A DNA stretch of 16,006 nucleotides, taken from NCBI GenBank assembly GCA_021818075.1, contig JAKAFD010000016.1, forward strand, positions 1-16,006, given 5' to 3'. Below are positions 6,532-14,789 of this stretch, piece by piece (position 1 is the stretch's first letter; each line of letters starts with the position of its first letter). The DNA is from a bacterium. GTDB taxonomy: Bacteria; Patescibacteriota; Patescibacteriia; Patescibacteriales; Patescibacteriaceae. Made by a program: the position numbers and the translations under genes. Under the pieces are notes generated by a model that had not been told where the DNA came from, made no database searches, and saw nothing but the letters and a program-made list of their open reading frames with translations.

Positions 6532-7380
6532 TTAACTTAAGCGAAACAAACTGCGGGCATTAGCGGTGGTCAGGGCGGCAATTCTTTCCGCCGACACGCC
6601 CCTAATGTCAGCCAGGCGTTTGGCTACATAACTGACCAGCAGAGGTTCGTTGCGCTTGCCCCGATAAGGCTCGGGGGTCATAAAGGGCGCGTCAGTTTCA
6701 ATCAACAAGCGGTCGTCGGGCATTTTACGAATCAGGGAGTCCCAGTTTTTGCTAAAAGTAATCAAACCGGTAAAAGAGATTGATAAACCCAAATTAAAAT
6801 AATGCCAGGCTAAATTTTCATCACCGGAAAAGCAGTGCAGCACGCCCCAAGACCGCTCGGTCGGCAACAGCTGGCGATATTTATTCTTAAAGTCAGTCAA
6901 AAGAGAGAGCATATCATCATGCGCCTGCCGGCAATGAATAATGACCGGCAAACCCAGTTGCAGCGCAAACTCCAGCTGCTCCCTAAACACTTGGCGCTGT
7001 TTCTGCTTGATGAGTTCCCAGTCATGAGCGGCGGTGTTATGCCGGAAATAATCTAGGCCGATTTCCCCGACCGCCACCACGCGCGGAAACTTGGCCAATT
7101 GCTGATAGATATCGGCGTTAAATTCTTCGGCGCTGAAATAAGCCTTATCGCCGTTCTCTTGTTCGGTGCGGTCTTCCAAACTTTCCGGATGCAAACCAAC
7201 CGCCACATAAACGCCGTTCTGATAACGGTTGGCAATCTCCAAACCTTTTTTAGAAGATTTATAATCGGTACCCACCACCACCATTTCAATGTCGGCGTTA
7301 AGCGCTCGATGAATGGTTTCGTCAATATCATCTTTAAAATATGGCAGATTAAGATGGCAGTGAGTATCAATGAGTTTCAT
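6532..7380 (-). CDS. tatD: TatD family metal-dependent DNase
   Basis: A TIM-barrel hydrolase with 3'-5' exonuclease activity on DNA and RNA, cytoplasmic. All family metal ligands are visible: H7 and H9 in DTHCHL, E106 in VGEIGLDYFR, H149 in VIIHCRQAHDD, H172 in LHCFSGD and D220 in ETDAPFMTPEPYRG. At 282 aa it is slightly longer than the usual ~260 because of a loop around residues 68-88. The start is the ATG at 7380, directly at MKLIDTHCHL as in homologues. In many bacteria tatD sits next to metG; here metG is two genes upstream on the same strand, separated by cvpA and a small peptide gene, so the neighbourhood supports the call. Confidence 0.95.
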   Translation of the reverse strand: MKLIDTHCHLNLPYFKDDIDETIHRALNADIEMVVVGTDYKSSKKGLEIANRYQNGVYVAVGLHPESLEDRTEQENGDKAYFSAEEFNADIYQQLAKFPRVVAVGEIGLDYFRHNTAAHDWELIKQKQRQVFREQLEFALQLGLPVIIHCRQAHDDMLSLLTDFKNKYRQLLPTERSWGVLHCFSGDENLAWHYFNLGLSISFTGLITFSKNWDSLIRKMPDDRLLIETDAPFMTPEPYRGKRNEPLLVSYVAKRLADIRGVSAERIAALTTANARSLFRLS

Positions 7381-7389
7381 AACTTATAT

Positions 7390-7923
7390 CTAAATTACCG
7401 ACTTCAGTTGTTTCAACAATTCCGGCAACAGCGGTTTTAGGACTTCGGTAAATTGCAGCAAGAAAGGCGTTAATTGTGATTTAGCCAAAAAAGGAGCGGC
7501 CAGATTAGCTGCTAATGGATAACGGCCGATGACAAACAGCATTAAACCTAAAACCAAACCGCCCTCAATAAAACCCAGCAGCGCGCCGCCCAGCCGGTTG
7601 ATGGTTTTTAAAAAAGGGATGATGGAAATAAGATTAAAAGTCCGGTCCAGTAAAGCAAACAACAAACCGACCAAACGATTAATAACAACAAAACATATAA
7701 TAAAGCTAATGACCTTGCCCCAATCATCGTGGCCGAAAGCCAGGCTCTTAGCCCAGTCAAAGACGATTAAATATAAACGCCCGGCACCCCAGGCGCCCAC
7801 TACTACGCCGGCCAGAGAGCCAACGGTTTTTATCAGACCAAAGAATAGCCCATAAAAAACAAAACCGGCCAAAATCAGTAATAACACCACGTCCAGCCAA
7901 TTGATTGTTGTTAACCAATTCAT
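7390..7923 (-). CDS. CvpA family membrane protein
   Basis: 177 aa with four predicted hydrophobic segments (about 10-30, 32-55, 66-92 and 110-132). The N-terminus NWLDVVLLLILAGFVFYG followed by a Gly-rich second helix (SLAGVVVGAWGAG) is the CvpA signature. CvpA of E. coli is needed for colicin V production and affects the envelope and cell division; its molecular role is unclear. The C-terminal third ends in a Leu-rich amphipathic helix (LLPELLKQLKSVI). tatD starts 9 bases after its stop and the 70-aa peptide gene ends 30 bases before its ATG, so it is probably in the metG-tatD operon. Confidence 0.8.
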   Translation of the reverse strand: MNWLTTINWLDVVLLLILAGFVFYGLFFGLIKTVGSLAGVVVGAWGAGRLYLIVFDWAKSLAFGHDDWGKVISFIICFVVINRLVGLLFALLDRTFNLISIIPFLKTINRLGGALLGFIEGGLVLGLMLFVIGRYPLAANLAAPFLAKSQLTPFLLQFTEVLKPLLPELLKQLKSVI

Positions 7924-7953
7924 AAAATTTAATTAATTATTATCCGTCTCTCT

Positions 7954-8166
7954 TTAGCGGCCGATTAAACCGACATAATCAATAAAGTCTGGCGCTTGGC
8001 AGGTAATTTTTTTGTCGCATTCGGAAGTCAGACACTTCACTTTTTTCGTCAGGCACCAGCTGGGACAAGTCTCGCCGCGCGCGCTCATACAGCGCAGCAT
8101 ATTGCCGAAAATTAACAACCCGGCGACAATCATAATGAATAATAATAGCCACAGAATTATTTTCAT
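7954..8166 (-). CDS. Small membrane-anchored Cys-rich protein (70 aa)
   Basis: Not recognised. Residues 3-24 form one strong hydrophobic helix (IILWLLLFIMIVAGLLIFG), which could be an uncleaved anchor or a signal peptide. The remaining ~46 residues hold six Cys (26, 34, 38, 45, 50, 56) in a basic/polar background, with a CPSWC pair in the middle, then a short tail DFIDYVGLIGR. An even number of Cys outside the membrane suggests disulfides or a metal site. It lies 9 bases after metG and 30 bases before cvpA, in the same direction, and the frame shares their base composition, so it is probably real. Confidence 0.6.
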   Translation of the reverse strand: MKIILWLLLFIMIVAGLLIFGNMLRCMSARGETCPSWCLTKKVKCLTSECDKKITCQAPDFIDYVGLIGR

Positions 8167-8175
8167 ATAGTCTAA

Positions 8176-9606
8176 TTAATCAACACGCGGAAATAACGGT
8201 TCGCTTTTGCTGATTTTCGGCTGGCCGAATTGCGCTGTTAATTTATCGGCTGTGACCGGTAATAATGGCTGAAGTAAAATTCCAGCTTGTCTAAGCAGAG
8301 CCACCCAGGGCGCTAAACAATCTTTTATCTCCTGCGGCTCGGTCATTTTCCAAGGTTGGCGCCGGCTCAAATCGCTGTCGGCCCGCCGTAATTCCTGCCA
8401 TATCACCGCTAAAGCTTCATTAAATAAAAATTTATCCATTTTGGCCTTGAATAATTTAGCCAGCCGCTCTCCGGCCGGCTGTTCCAGCGCTATGGTCAGA
8501 TTATTTTTTTCCAGCAAATTAGCCAGACGGGCCGACAAATTGCCCAAACCGTTGGCTAAATCGGCCAAATAGCGGGCGGCAAATTTTTCCTGGCTAAAAT
8601 CGCTGTCTTCAAAGGCATTCATTTCCGCCAATAAATAATAACGCACGGCATCAGTGCCATAACGCCGAACTAAAGCCAGAGGGTCGACCACATTGCCCAA
8701 GCTCTTGGACATTTTCTGACCGTCCACCGTGACAAAACCATTAACCAGTATCTGGGCGGAGTTAGGTAAACCGGCCGACAAAAGCATAGCTTGCCACATA
8801 GCCGCCTGCTGGCGCAAATTATCTTTACCGCAAATCTGGATCGGAGGCCAAAATTTTTTAAACTCAGGGCCGTCCGGCCAATCTAAGCAAGAAATATAAT
8901 TAATCAAAGCATCAAACCAGACATACATCACTTGGGTGTCATCATCAGGCACGGCCACGCCCCAAGGCATTTTAGCTTTCAAACGGGAAATAGAAAAATC
9001 TGTCAAACCCCGCTCTACAAATTTTCTAATCTCTTTGCTCTTGCCGGCCGGCAACACAAATTCCGGCTGCCGGCGGTAAAGCTCCAAGAGCGGTTGCTGA
9101 TAAGCGGAAAAACGGAAAAAATAATTTTCCTCATCAATTAATTCCAGTTCCTGGTTGGGGTGCAGGGGGCAGCGGTCATTAACGAGCTCCGATTCAGTTT
9201 TTTCCAGTTCGCAACCGACGCAATATTTTAGCTGATAATTTTTTTTATAAATATCACCCTGAGCCAGGCAGCGCCGCCAAAATTCCTGCGCCGCCTGAAG
9301 ATGGCGCTTGTCAGTAGTACGGCTAAAACTGTTATAACTCAAATTTAAAGCCTGTTTCAGTTCAATAAATTTAGCCGCCATTTGATCACAATAAGCCTGC
9401 GGCGCTAAACCCAGTTCTCCGGCCCGGGCGTAAATTTTTAAACCGTGTTCGTCCACGCCGGTATTAAAAAACACCTCCTCGCCTTGCGCGCGGTGCCAGC
9501 GGGCCAAACAATCGGCTTTGACTATTTCCAGAGCAAAACCGATATGCGGCTCAGCATTAACGTAAGGCAAAGTGGTGGTTATGTAAAATGTCTTAGCTGA
9601 CTTCAT
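8176..9606 (-). CDS. metG: Methionyl-tRNA synthetase
   Basis: Class I synthetase that charges tRNA-Met for initiation and elongation. It has the N-terminal fold TLPYVNAEPHIGF with HIGF (21-24) in place of HIGH, TGVDEHG (49-55), a zinc knuckle C129-x2-C132...C146-x2-H149, VWFDALINY (229-237) and KMSKS (298-302). At 476 aa it ends soon after the anticodon-binding helical domain, with no C-terminal EMAP/Trbp111-like extension. The segment GKDNLRQQAAMWQAML stands where E. coli has GKDIVYFHSLFWPAML, so the Phe and His next to the methionine pocket are both Gln. The other motifs are intact, so it should be active. It lies 36 bases after the 573-aa membrane protein gene; a small Cys-rich peptide gene follows. 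Confidence 0.95.
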   Translation of the reverse strand: MKSAKTFYITTTLPYVNAEPHIGFALEIVKADCLARWHRAQGEEVFFNTGVDEHGLKIYARAGELGLAPQAYCDQMAAKFIELKQALNLSYNSFSRTTDKRHLQAAQEFWRRCLAQGDIYKKNYQLKYCVGCELEKTESELVNDRCPLHPNQELELIDEENYFFRFSAYQQPLLELYRRQPEFVLPAGKSKEIRKFVERGLTDFSISRLKAKMPWGVAVPDDDTQVMYVWFDALINYISCLDWPDGPEFKKFWPPIQICGKDNLRQQAAMWQAMLLSAGLPNSAQILVNGFVTVDGQKMSKSLGNVVDPLALVRRYGTDAVRYYLLAEMNAFEDSDFSQEKFAARYLADLANGLGNLSARLANLLEKNNLTIALEQPAGERLAKLFKAKMDKFLFNEALAVIWQELRRADSDLSRRQPWKMTEPQEIKDCLAPWVALLRQAGILLQPLLPVTADKLTAQFGQPKISKSEPLFPRVD

Positions 9607-9642
9607 AAATTAAATAAACTTCTCACGCGCCGGCGCCTAAGC

Positions 9643-11364
9643 TTAGTCTATCTTCTCCCGCCTCTCTTTAATGTATTTTGTCCATTCCTCAGCCACAGCC
9701 ACAAACACTTTAAACGGCGCCTCAATAATAAAATCCAAAATAAATACAAAAATGTTGATGCTGCGGAATTTTCCGGACAGCCATTTGCCGGTGGAAATTA
9801 CCGGGATATAGAAAAAACTCCACAAGAAAGTAAAAATATTTTCCTTAGGTTCAACCACCACCAGCGACTTGACGCCGCGTTTGATGCGAATAGCGAAAAA
9901 GCCGGCAAAAGCCAGGAAGAATAGAAAAATAATCACGCTAACCCAGCTAAACTGGATTTGCCGCAAGAACCACACCACCACCCCAAACGACAAAAAGAAA
10001 GTGGCGGCATAAATGATGGTAAAAATTACATTAATAGCCGCGCCGCGCCGAGACGGTTGGCGCAGTATGATCGGCTGCTTGCGCGCTTTTTCTTCAAACA
10101 TCACCTCCTCAACGCCTTTGACAATCTGGTCCGTGTTGGCGTCGCTGGGCAACCTGGTTAAAGCCACGGCAAAAAACAATAAAACCGCCGGGAAACTGAC
10201 ATTCATGGCTAAAGACCAGCTGTTAGCTTGCTCGCCAAAAAATTTTATGGCCGGCACTTCCAACAAAACAACAAATACCGACTTGGTCAGAAAGATGTAA
10301 ATAATACTGCGGACGGCGCTGTGCCACAGTTTGGATTTAGCTTTGGCATAACGCTTTTCACAAGCGGCTTTAATCTTACGAGGAAATGACCGCGGGTCCT
10401 CAACGATATCATTATAAACGGTCTCCGGACCCTCTTCTAAGACATCTTTTAAAACTTGAAAATAAACATTATAGCGAAAAGCGATAACTGATAATTGAGG
10501 CCGCAGCGGATGATTCAGCTGCGTTTCAGTGGCCAGGCGCAAGTCGCTTAATTGGTCGGCGATGCGGTTAATCAGCGCCTCATCGGCCTGTGACCATTCG
10601 GGATAGTAATAACGAAAAAGAATATAAGCTAAAACATCTTGGTCGTCTAGTTTTAAAAAATTGCGATAAATACTTAAATAAATTTGAATAGGTAAATCCC
10701 CTTCAAATGGCAAGTCGGCCGGCAATACAATACTGCGCTTAAGCACATTAAACATTTCCGTGACAAAAGCTTCGGTGGCCGGATTATAACTTAAAGTTTC
10801 TTCAATTTCGCTGGCCGCCATGCCAATTAACCAGGCGGTGACCAAAGACCGAGCGTCGTTTTCATCATTTAAACGCTTAATATTTTTATTAAGAAACCGG
10901 CCGGAGTTGACTATCTTGTTGATGGCCCGTTTTCTTAAAAATAAATACCGATAAAGAATCGCGGCCAGGTCGTCTATTTTACTTTCCGGCAACTGGCCGT
11001 TGCTTAAATAACCAGCGCGAATCAATTCCACTAATAAATTTTTAGCCAGTTTAAAGGGGTCTTCTTCTTTTTGTCCGGTCAGCGAACCTTCAATCACTAA
11101 TTGGCGTTTTAAAATCCTGACAATCGCGCCTTTTCTGAGCAAATATTCCTCGCGATAATCAACGGAGTTGCGAATTTTTTCATAATAAAAAGCCATCTTG
11201 GAAATTAATTCCGAGACGTGTATTCTGGGAATCTCCTCACCAGCCTCGCTCTCCATTGAAGTTTTAGCCTGGTGTAAGGTCCTCAACAGGCGCTTAGCTC
11301 CAACCGTCAAGGTCAGAGATTTGGCCGCCTCATTTTGCATGTTAGTAAAAACCGGGCTGGGCAT
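9643..11364 (-). CDS. Uncharacterised membrane protein, 573 aa
   Basis: Not recognised beyond a general likeness to large conserved Patescibacteria membrane proteins. Residues 1-345 are soluble, mostly helical and rich in charge. Four clear hydrophobic helices follow at about 352-372, 384-403, 443-468 and 473-493. Two weaker, probably interfacial or re-entrant segments lie at about 508-526 and 535-556. The tail EEWTKYIKERREKID is charged. Between the second and third helices is a basic cytoplasmic-type loop (EEKARKQPIILRQPSRR). There is no signal peptide and no catalytic motif I can name. It is the first gene after its own promoter and precedes metG by 36 bases. The large soluble head before a C-terminal membrane block could suggest a scaffold or sensor, but that is speculation. 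Confidence 0.8.
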   Translation of the reverse strand: MPSPVFTNMQNEAAKSLTLTVGAKRLLRTLHQAKTSMESEAGEEIPRIHVSELISKMAFYYEKIRNSVDYREEYLLRKGAIVRILKRQLVIEGSLTGQKEEDPFKLAKNLLVELIRAGYLSNGQLPESKIDDLAAILYRYLFLRKRAINKIVNSGRFLNKNIKRLNDENDARSLVTAWLIGMAASEIEETLSYNPATEAFVTEMFNVLKRSIVLPADLPFEGDLPIQIYLSIYRNFLKLDDQDVLAYILFRYYYPEWSQADEALINRIADQLSDLRLATETQLNHPLRPQLSVIAFRYNVYFQVLKDVLEEGPETVYNDIVEDPRSFPRKIKAACEKRYAKAKSKLWHSAVRSIIYIFLTKSVFVVLLEVPAIKFFGEQANSWSLAMNVSFPAVLLFFAVALTRLPSDANTDQIVKGVEEVMFEEKARKQPIILRQPSRRGAAINVIFTIIYAATFFLSFGVVVWFLRQIQFSWVSVIIFLFFLAFAGFFAIRIKRGVKSLVVVEPKENIFTFLWSFFYIPVISTGKWLSGKFRSINIFVFILDFIIEAPFKVFVAVAEEWTKYIKERREKID

Positions 11365-11396
11365 AACTTGCCATTTTGACTTGTTTATTTACTTAT

Positions 11397-11426
11397 ATAC
11401 TAACACCTTAAAGACTGGACAGTCAA
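11397..11426 (-). promoter_or_regulatory. Promoter of the 573-aa protein / metG block, with overlapping inverted repeat
   Basis: The minus strand has TTGACT (11426-11421), an 18-bp spacer and TAGTAT (11402-11397) preceded by TGT, an extended -10. The inverted repeat GACTG-GA-CAGTC (11413-11424) covers most of the -35 and could be an operator. The start would be near 11390, about 26 bases before the ATG at 11364. Confidence 0.5.
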
Positions 11427-11445
11427 ACAAAAAATACCGGGTTTC

Positions 11446-11459
11446 TTGTTTATAAACAA
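11446..11459. other. Perfect 14-bp palindrome after nrnA
   Basis: TTGTTTATAAACAA reads the same on both strands. It starts 4 bases beyond the nrnA stop codon and about 20 bases upstream of the next -35 box. It could be a protein-binding site. It has no loop or T run for a normal terminator. Confidence 0.35.
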
Positions 11460-11462
11460 TGA

Positions 11463-12431
11463 TTATACGACTTTCCAACCGGCGCCATCTTTTACTAACC
11501 GGCCATTAAAATGAAACCCTGCCGCCTTGACGTGTCCGCCGCCGCCTAGAAAGCTACACAATTTAGCCACATTTACGCCAGTCTGACAGGCGCGCCAGCT
11601 ACCTTTAATGACGCCATCGCCGGTTTCTTTCAAAACCAACACCGCTTTAACGTCTTTTAAGCGCGACAGAAACCCGGCTAAACCTTCCGTGGCTTCATCG
11701 TCCGTGTGACAATTCTCTAAATCGGCCCGCGTTAAAACCGTAAACGCCACTTGATAACGATGGTTGATTTTCAGGCGCTCCAAAGCCAGACCCCATAATT
11801 TGGCCGTGCCTAAATCGGCGCTACCGGCAGCCGTCTTAATGATTTTCGGCCAGTTGGCGCCGCGCTGCAGCATCTCGGCGGCGATGGCTAAATTTTTTTC
11901 CGAGGTGGCCGAATAAATAAAATTGCCGGTATCCACTACCAGGCCGACCAAAATCGCTTCGGCCAGCGGTTGGCTGATGGGCAGATGATTTATTCTTAAC
12001 CAGTCATAAATAACTTCGGTGGTGGAAGCCGCTGCCGGCTGACGCAAGGCCCAATCTGCCACCTGCTCCATCGGCTGGTGATGGTCAATCTCAATTAATT
12101 TTTGATAAGTTTGGCGCGCCTTGATTGGGCCGGACAAACGACTGCGCGCCAGCGTGCCGCAATCTAAAGTAATAAATAAATCAAACTCGGCCCAAGGCAG
12201 GTCCTGTTCCCGATTAACGGTTTGCCCGAGCCAAGGCAGCCAGGCCAGTTTGTCGTCAAACCGGTCGGCGCAAAATAAGGTGTATTTTTTTCCCAGCCGC
12301 TGCAAAATTTGCGCCATGGCGCTTAAAGCGGCGGCCGCGTCGCCGTCCGGCGCGTAATGCGTGGCCACTAAAATATTTTGCGCCTCAACGATGGTCTGAT
12401 AAATTTTTTTAGCTAGAATTTCTTTGGACAT
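11463..12431 (-). CDS. nrnA: DHH/DHHA1 phosphoesterase, NrnA-like (oligoribonuclease / pAp phosphatase type)
   Basis: 322 aa with the DHH family motifs in order: THYAPDGDA (24-32; H25, D29, D31), LDCG (89-92), IDHH (115-118) and VDTGNF (166-171), then the DHHA1 nucleic-acid binding part ending in GGGGHVKAAGF (296-306). NrnA proteins degrade short RNA oligomers or pGpG, and in some lineages dephosphorylate pAp. Length and order fit NrnA, not RecJ, of which there is a separate copy in this window. The usual Ser after the first His is replaced (THYAPDG), which is minor. The ATG at 12431 directly abuts the T-rich foot of a strong hairpin that follows rbfA, so expression may depend on read-through. 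infB-rbfA-nrnA is a common gene order in bacteria, which supports the call. Confidence 0.9.
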   Translation of the reverse strand: MSKEILAKKIYQTIVEAQNILVATHYAPDGDAAAALSAMAQILQRLGKKYTLFCADRFDDKLAWLPWLGQTVNREQDLPWAEFDLFITLDCGTLARSRLSGPIKARQTYQKLIEIDHHQPMEQVADWALRQPAAASTTEVIYDWLRINHLPISQPLAEAILVGLVVDTGNFIYSATSEKNLAIAAEMLQRGANWPKIIKTAAGSADLGTAKLWGLALERLKINHRYQVAFTVLTRADLENCHTDDEATEGLAGFLSRLKDVKAVLVLKETGDGVIKGSWRACQTGVNVAKLCSFLGGGGHVKAAGFHFNGRLVKDGAGWKVV

Positions 12432-12434
12432 AAT

Positions 12435-12470
12435 AAAACAAGTTATCTTGACATAAAATCAGATAACTTG
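12435..12470 (-). terminator. Intrinsic terminator or attenuator between rbfA and nrnA
   Basis: On the minus strand CAAGTTATCTGA (12470-12459) pairs with TCAAGATAACTTG (12451-12439), 12 base pairs with one bulged A and a 7-base loop, followed directly by TTTTATT. The T-rich tail ends at the ATG of nrnA (12431). This should stop some or all infB-rbfA transcripts. No convincing separate promoter for nrnA is seen, so partial read-through (attenuation) is possible. Confidence 0.65.
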
Positions 12471-12485
12471 CAATCAACTACTAAT

Positions 12486-12809
12486 TTATAAATTTTTAAA
12501 GACTTCTTCCAGCTCGGCGACTTTCTTCGGTCGGTTATCAATTTCCCAGCGCAACTGCGGCACTAACCGCCATTTGAGCTGTTTAGCCAGACGCGCCCTA
12601 ATTTGGCTGCCGGCCTGACGCACTGCGGCCAGCGCCGTGCCGTAAAATTTATCCGGCAAGACCGATAGGCCAATTTTGGCCTGTTTAAAATTAGGACTTA
12701 ACTCAACAAAACTGACCGTCAGCAAAATGCCTTCCAGCGCCACTTCCTGATTAATAATCTCCGCCAGCTGGCGGTGTAAAAATTCTTGTGATTGCTCCAG
12801 ACGCGGCAT
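12486..12809 (-). CDS. rbfA: Ribosome-binding factor A
   Basis: A small KH-type protein that binds the 30S subunit during maturation of the 16S rRNA 5' end. 107 aa, the normal length. The N-terminus MPRLEQSQEFLHRQLAEII with the following Gly-Ile/Leu-Leu-Thr-Val-Ser strand and the tract ELSPNFKQAKIGLSVL match the family, as does the C-terminal LRWEIDNRPKKVAELEEVF. The usual Asp in the 'vsl SpDl' segment is Asn here (SPNF). It starts 2 bases after the infB stop, so translational coupling is likely; the hairpin between rbfA and nrnA follows. Confidence 0.93.
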   Translation of the reverse strand: MPRLEQSQEFLHRQLAEIINQEVALEGILLTVSFVELSPNFKQAKIGLSVLPDKFYGTALAAVRQAGSQIRARLAKQLKWRLVPQLRWEIDNRPKKVAELEEVFKNL

Positions 12810-12811
12810 AA

Positions 12812-14782
12812 TTAATTAATTTTTTTGTAAACTTTTTCTTCTTTATACAATTGTAAAATATCGCCCGGTTTAATCACCGGCCGACCGGAGAATTTCAAAC
12901 CGCAGTCGCTGCCCGGTTCAGCCTGGTCCACCTCTTCTTGGCCGATTTTCAGGCTGGTCAGTTTGCCCATTTCCAGCAAAGCTCCGTCGCGCCAGACTTC
13001 CACCAGCACATTAGGCTCGGCCAAACCGCTTAAAACTTTGGCGCCGACAATTTGTTCATTTTTTTCCGTACGAAAAATCGCCAGCACTTTTAATTTGGCC
13101 GTATCCACCCGCTTAATTTCCGGCTTAACCAAATCTTGAATTTTAGCCTTAATGTCGCCAATGAGTTCGTAAATAATTTTATACAGTTTAATCTCCACGC
13201 CCTTGGTGCGGGCCAGCTCGACGGCGGCCGGCGCCGCTTTAACGTTAAAACCGATTAACTCGGCGCGATTGGCTTCCGCCCGTTCCACATCACCTTCGGC
13301 GATATTGCCCAAACCCTTAGCCACAATTTTTATCTTAACGCCTTGCGTGTCAATTTTGGACAACGACCCCTCAATGGCTTCCACGCTGCCCAGCATATCG
13401 CCCTTAATCACCAAGGTAATCTGTTCGGCAGCGTTCTCTACTGCTTCAACTTGAGTGCCGTTACCGTTATCCAAGCTAATCGGACGGATATTTTTCAGTT
13501 TAATTTTCAAACCGCAGGCCACCTGAATAATATCACCGACTGCCGGCGCATTTTTAAAACCGATGACCCGCGCCGGCGTAGACGGCGGGGCGCTGTCAAT
13601 ATTTTTGCCTAAATAATTTTTTAAAGCTCTGACTTTGCCGTAAGTGATGCCCTCGCAGCACAACTCATCGCCGACGCGCAAAGTGCCGTTTTGGACTAAA
13701 ATGGTGGCCACCACGCCTTCACCCTTATCAATTTTGGATTCCACCACCGTTCCCACCGCCGGCGCCGTCGGGTTAGCCTTTAAATTAGCTTCTTCCATAT
13801 CCGCCACCAAGAGTAAAGTATCTAATAGTTCAATAATGCCAGTTTCCGCCTTGGCCGAAACCGGCACGCAAACAGTCTGACCGCCCCAGTCTTCCGGCAC
13901 CAGGTTTAACTGATTGGCTAATTCTTGTTTAGTCTTATCTAAATTGGCTTCCGGCTTGTCAATTTTGTTAATGGCCACCACGAAAGGAATTTTAGCCGCT
14001 TCAATGATGCGATAAGCTTCCACCGTTTGCGGTTTGACGCCGTCATCGGCCGCCACCACTAAGATGGCGATGTCAGCCACTTTAGCGCCGCGATTGCGCA
14101 TAGCGGTAAAGGCTTCGTGGCCGGGCGTATCAATAAAACTAATCGGCCGTCCCTGGCGTTCCACCTGATAAGCGCCGATATGCTGGGTAATGCCGCCGGC
14201 TTCGGTGGCTACGATATTGGTTTTACGAATCGCGTCCAGCAATTTAGTCTTACCGTGATCCACATGCCCCATGACCACAATCACCGGCGCCCGGGTAACC
14301 AAATCACCCGCCTGTTCGCGAGCGATAATATCTTTAATCTTAGAAGACTGGTCTTCCATCATTCCTTCGCTGTCGTCTAAAACCACTTCCACGCCTAAAT
14401 CGGCGCCGACAATGTGCGCCGTATCAAAATCAATTTTTTCGTTCAAAGAAGTAAAAACGCCGCTCTTCATTAATTGCGCCAATAACTTATTAACCGGCAA
14501 ACTGCTGGCCACGGCAAAATCCTTAACCGTAATAAACTTGGGCACCTTGACCTCCCGTTTCACCTGCTCAACGCCGTCGGCCACCGCTTCGGCCTGTTTT
14601 TTAGCCTCTTCTTCACGCTCCAAACGACGCATAAACACCGGCCACTCGCGGATAATCCGCCGAGCCGTCTGGTTATCAACTTTAATGGCTTTCCAGCCGA
14701 TATCATAACCCATCTGCGGCAATTTCTGTTTAAGAAAGTCCGGGGTTACTTTAAGGATTCTGGCCAGTTCAGTTACATTCAT
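12812..14782 (-). CDS. infB: Translation initiation factor IF-2
   Basis: A GTPase that brings fMet-tRNA to the 30S subunit and promotes 50S joining. 656 aa, short for bacteria because the N-terminal region is reduced. Two IF2_N-like helical modules can be seen: residues 1-46 (VTELARILKVTPDFLKQKL) and about 82-115 (FITVKDFAVASSLPVNKLLA), split by a short Glu/Lys-rich linker. The G domain has GHVDHGKT (172-179), GGITQHIGAY (196-205), DTPGHEAF (218-225), NKIDKP (272-277) and SAKAETG. Domains II to IV follow with the usual length. Its ATG at 14782 is preceded by repeats rather than a ribosome binding site. The promoter overlaps the end of the RT gene upstream; rbfA follows after 2 bases. Confidence 0.97.
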   Translation of the reverse strand: MNVTELARILKVTPDFLKQKLPQMGYDIGWKAIKVDNQTARRIIREWPVFMRRLEREEEAKKQAEAVADGVEQVKREVKVPKFITVKDFAVASSLPVNKLLAQLMKSGVFTSLNEKIDFDTAHIVGADLGVEVVLDDSEGMMEDQSSKIKDIIAREQAGDLVTRAPVIVVMGHVDHGKTKLLDAIRKTNIVATEAGGITQHIGAYQVERQGRPISFIDTPGHEAFTAMRNRGAKVADIAILVVAADDGVKPQTVEAYRIIEAAKIPFVVAINKIDKPEANLDKTKQELANQLNLVPEDWGGQTVCVPVSAKAETGIIELLDTLLLVADMEEANLKANPTAPAVGTVVESKIDKGEGVVATILVQNGTLRVGDELCCEGITYGKVRALKNYLGKNIDSAPPSTPARVIGFKNAPAVGDIIQVACGLKIKLKNIRPISLDNGNGTQVEAVENAAEQITLVIKGDMLGSVEAIEGSLSKIDTQGVKIKIVAKGLGNIAEGDVERAEANRAELIGFNVKAAPAAVELARTKGVEIKLYKIIYELIGDIKAKIQDLVKPEIKRVDTAKLKVLAIFRTEKNEQIVGAKVLSGLAEPNVLVEVWRDGALLEMGKLTSLKIGQEEVDQAEPGSDCGLKFSGRPVIKPGDILQLYKEEKVYKKIN

Positions 14783-14789
14783 TGGTATT

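Noticed and set aside
14271..14708. 145-codon plus-strand open frame
   Set aside because: It is a shadow of infB: Ser/Thr-rich, no family resemblance, and entirely inside a complete and well-matched gene.
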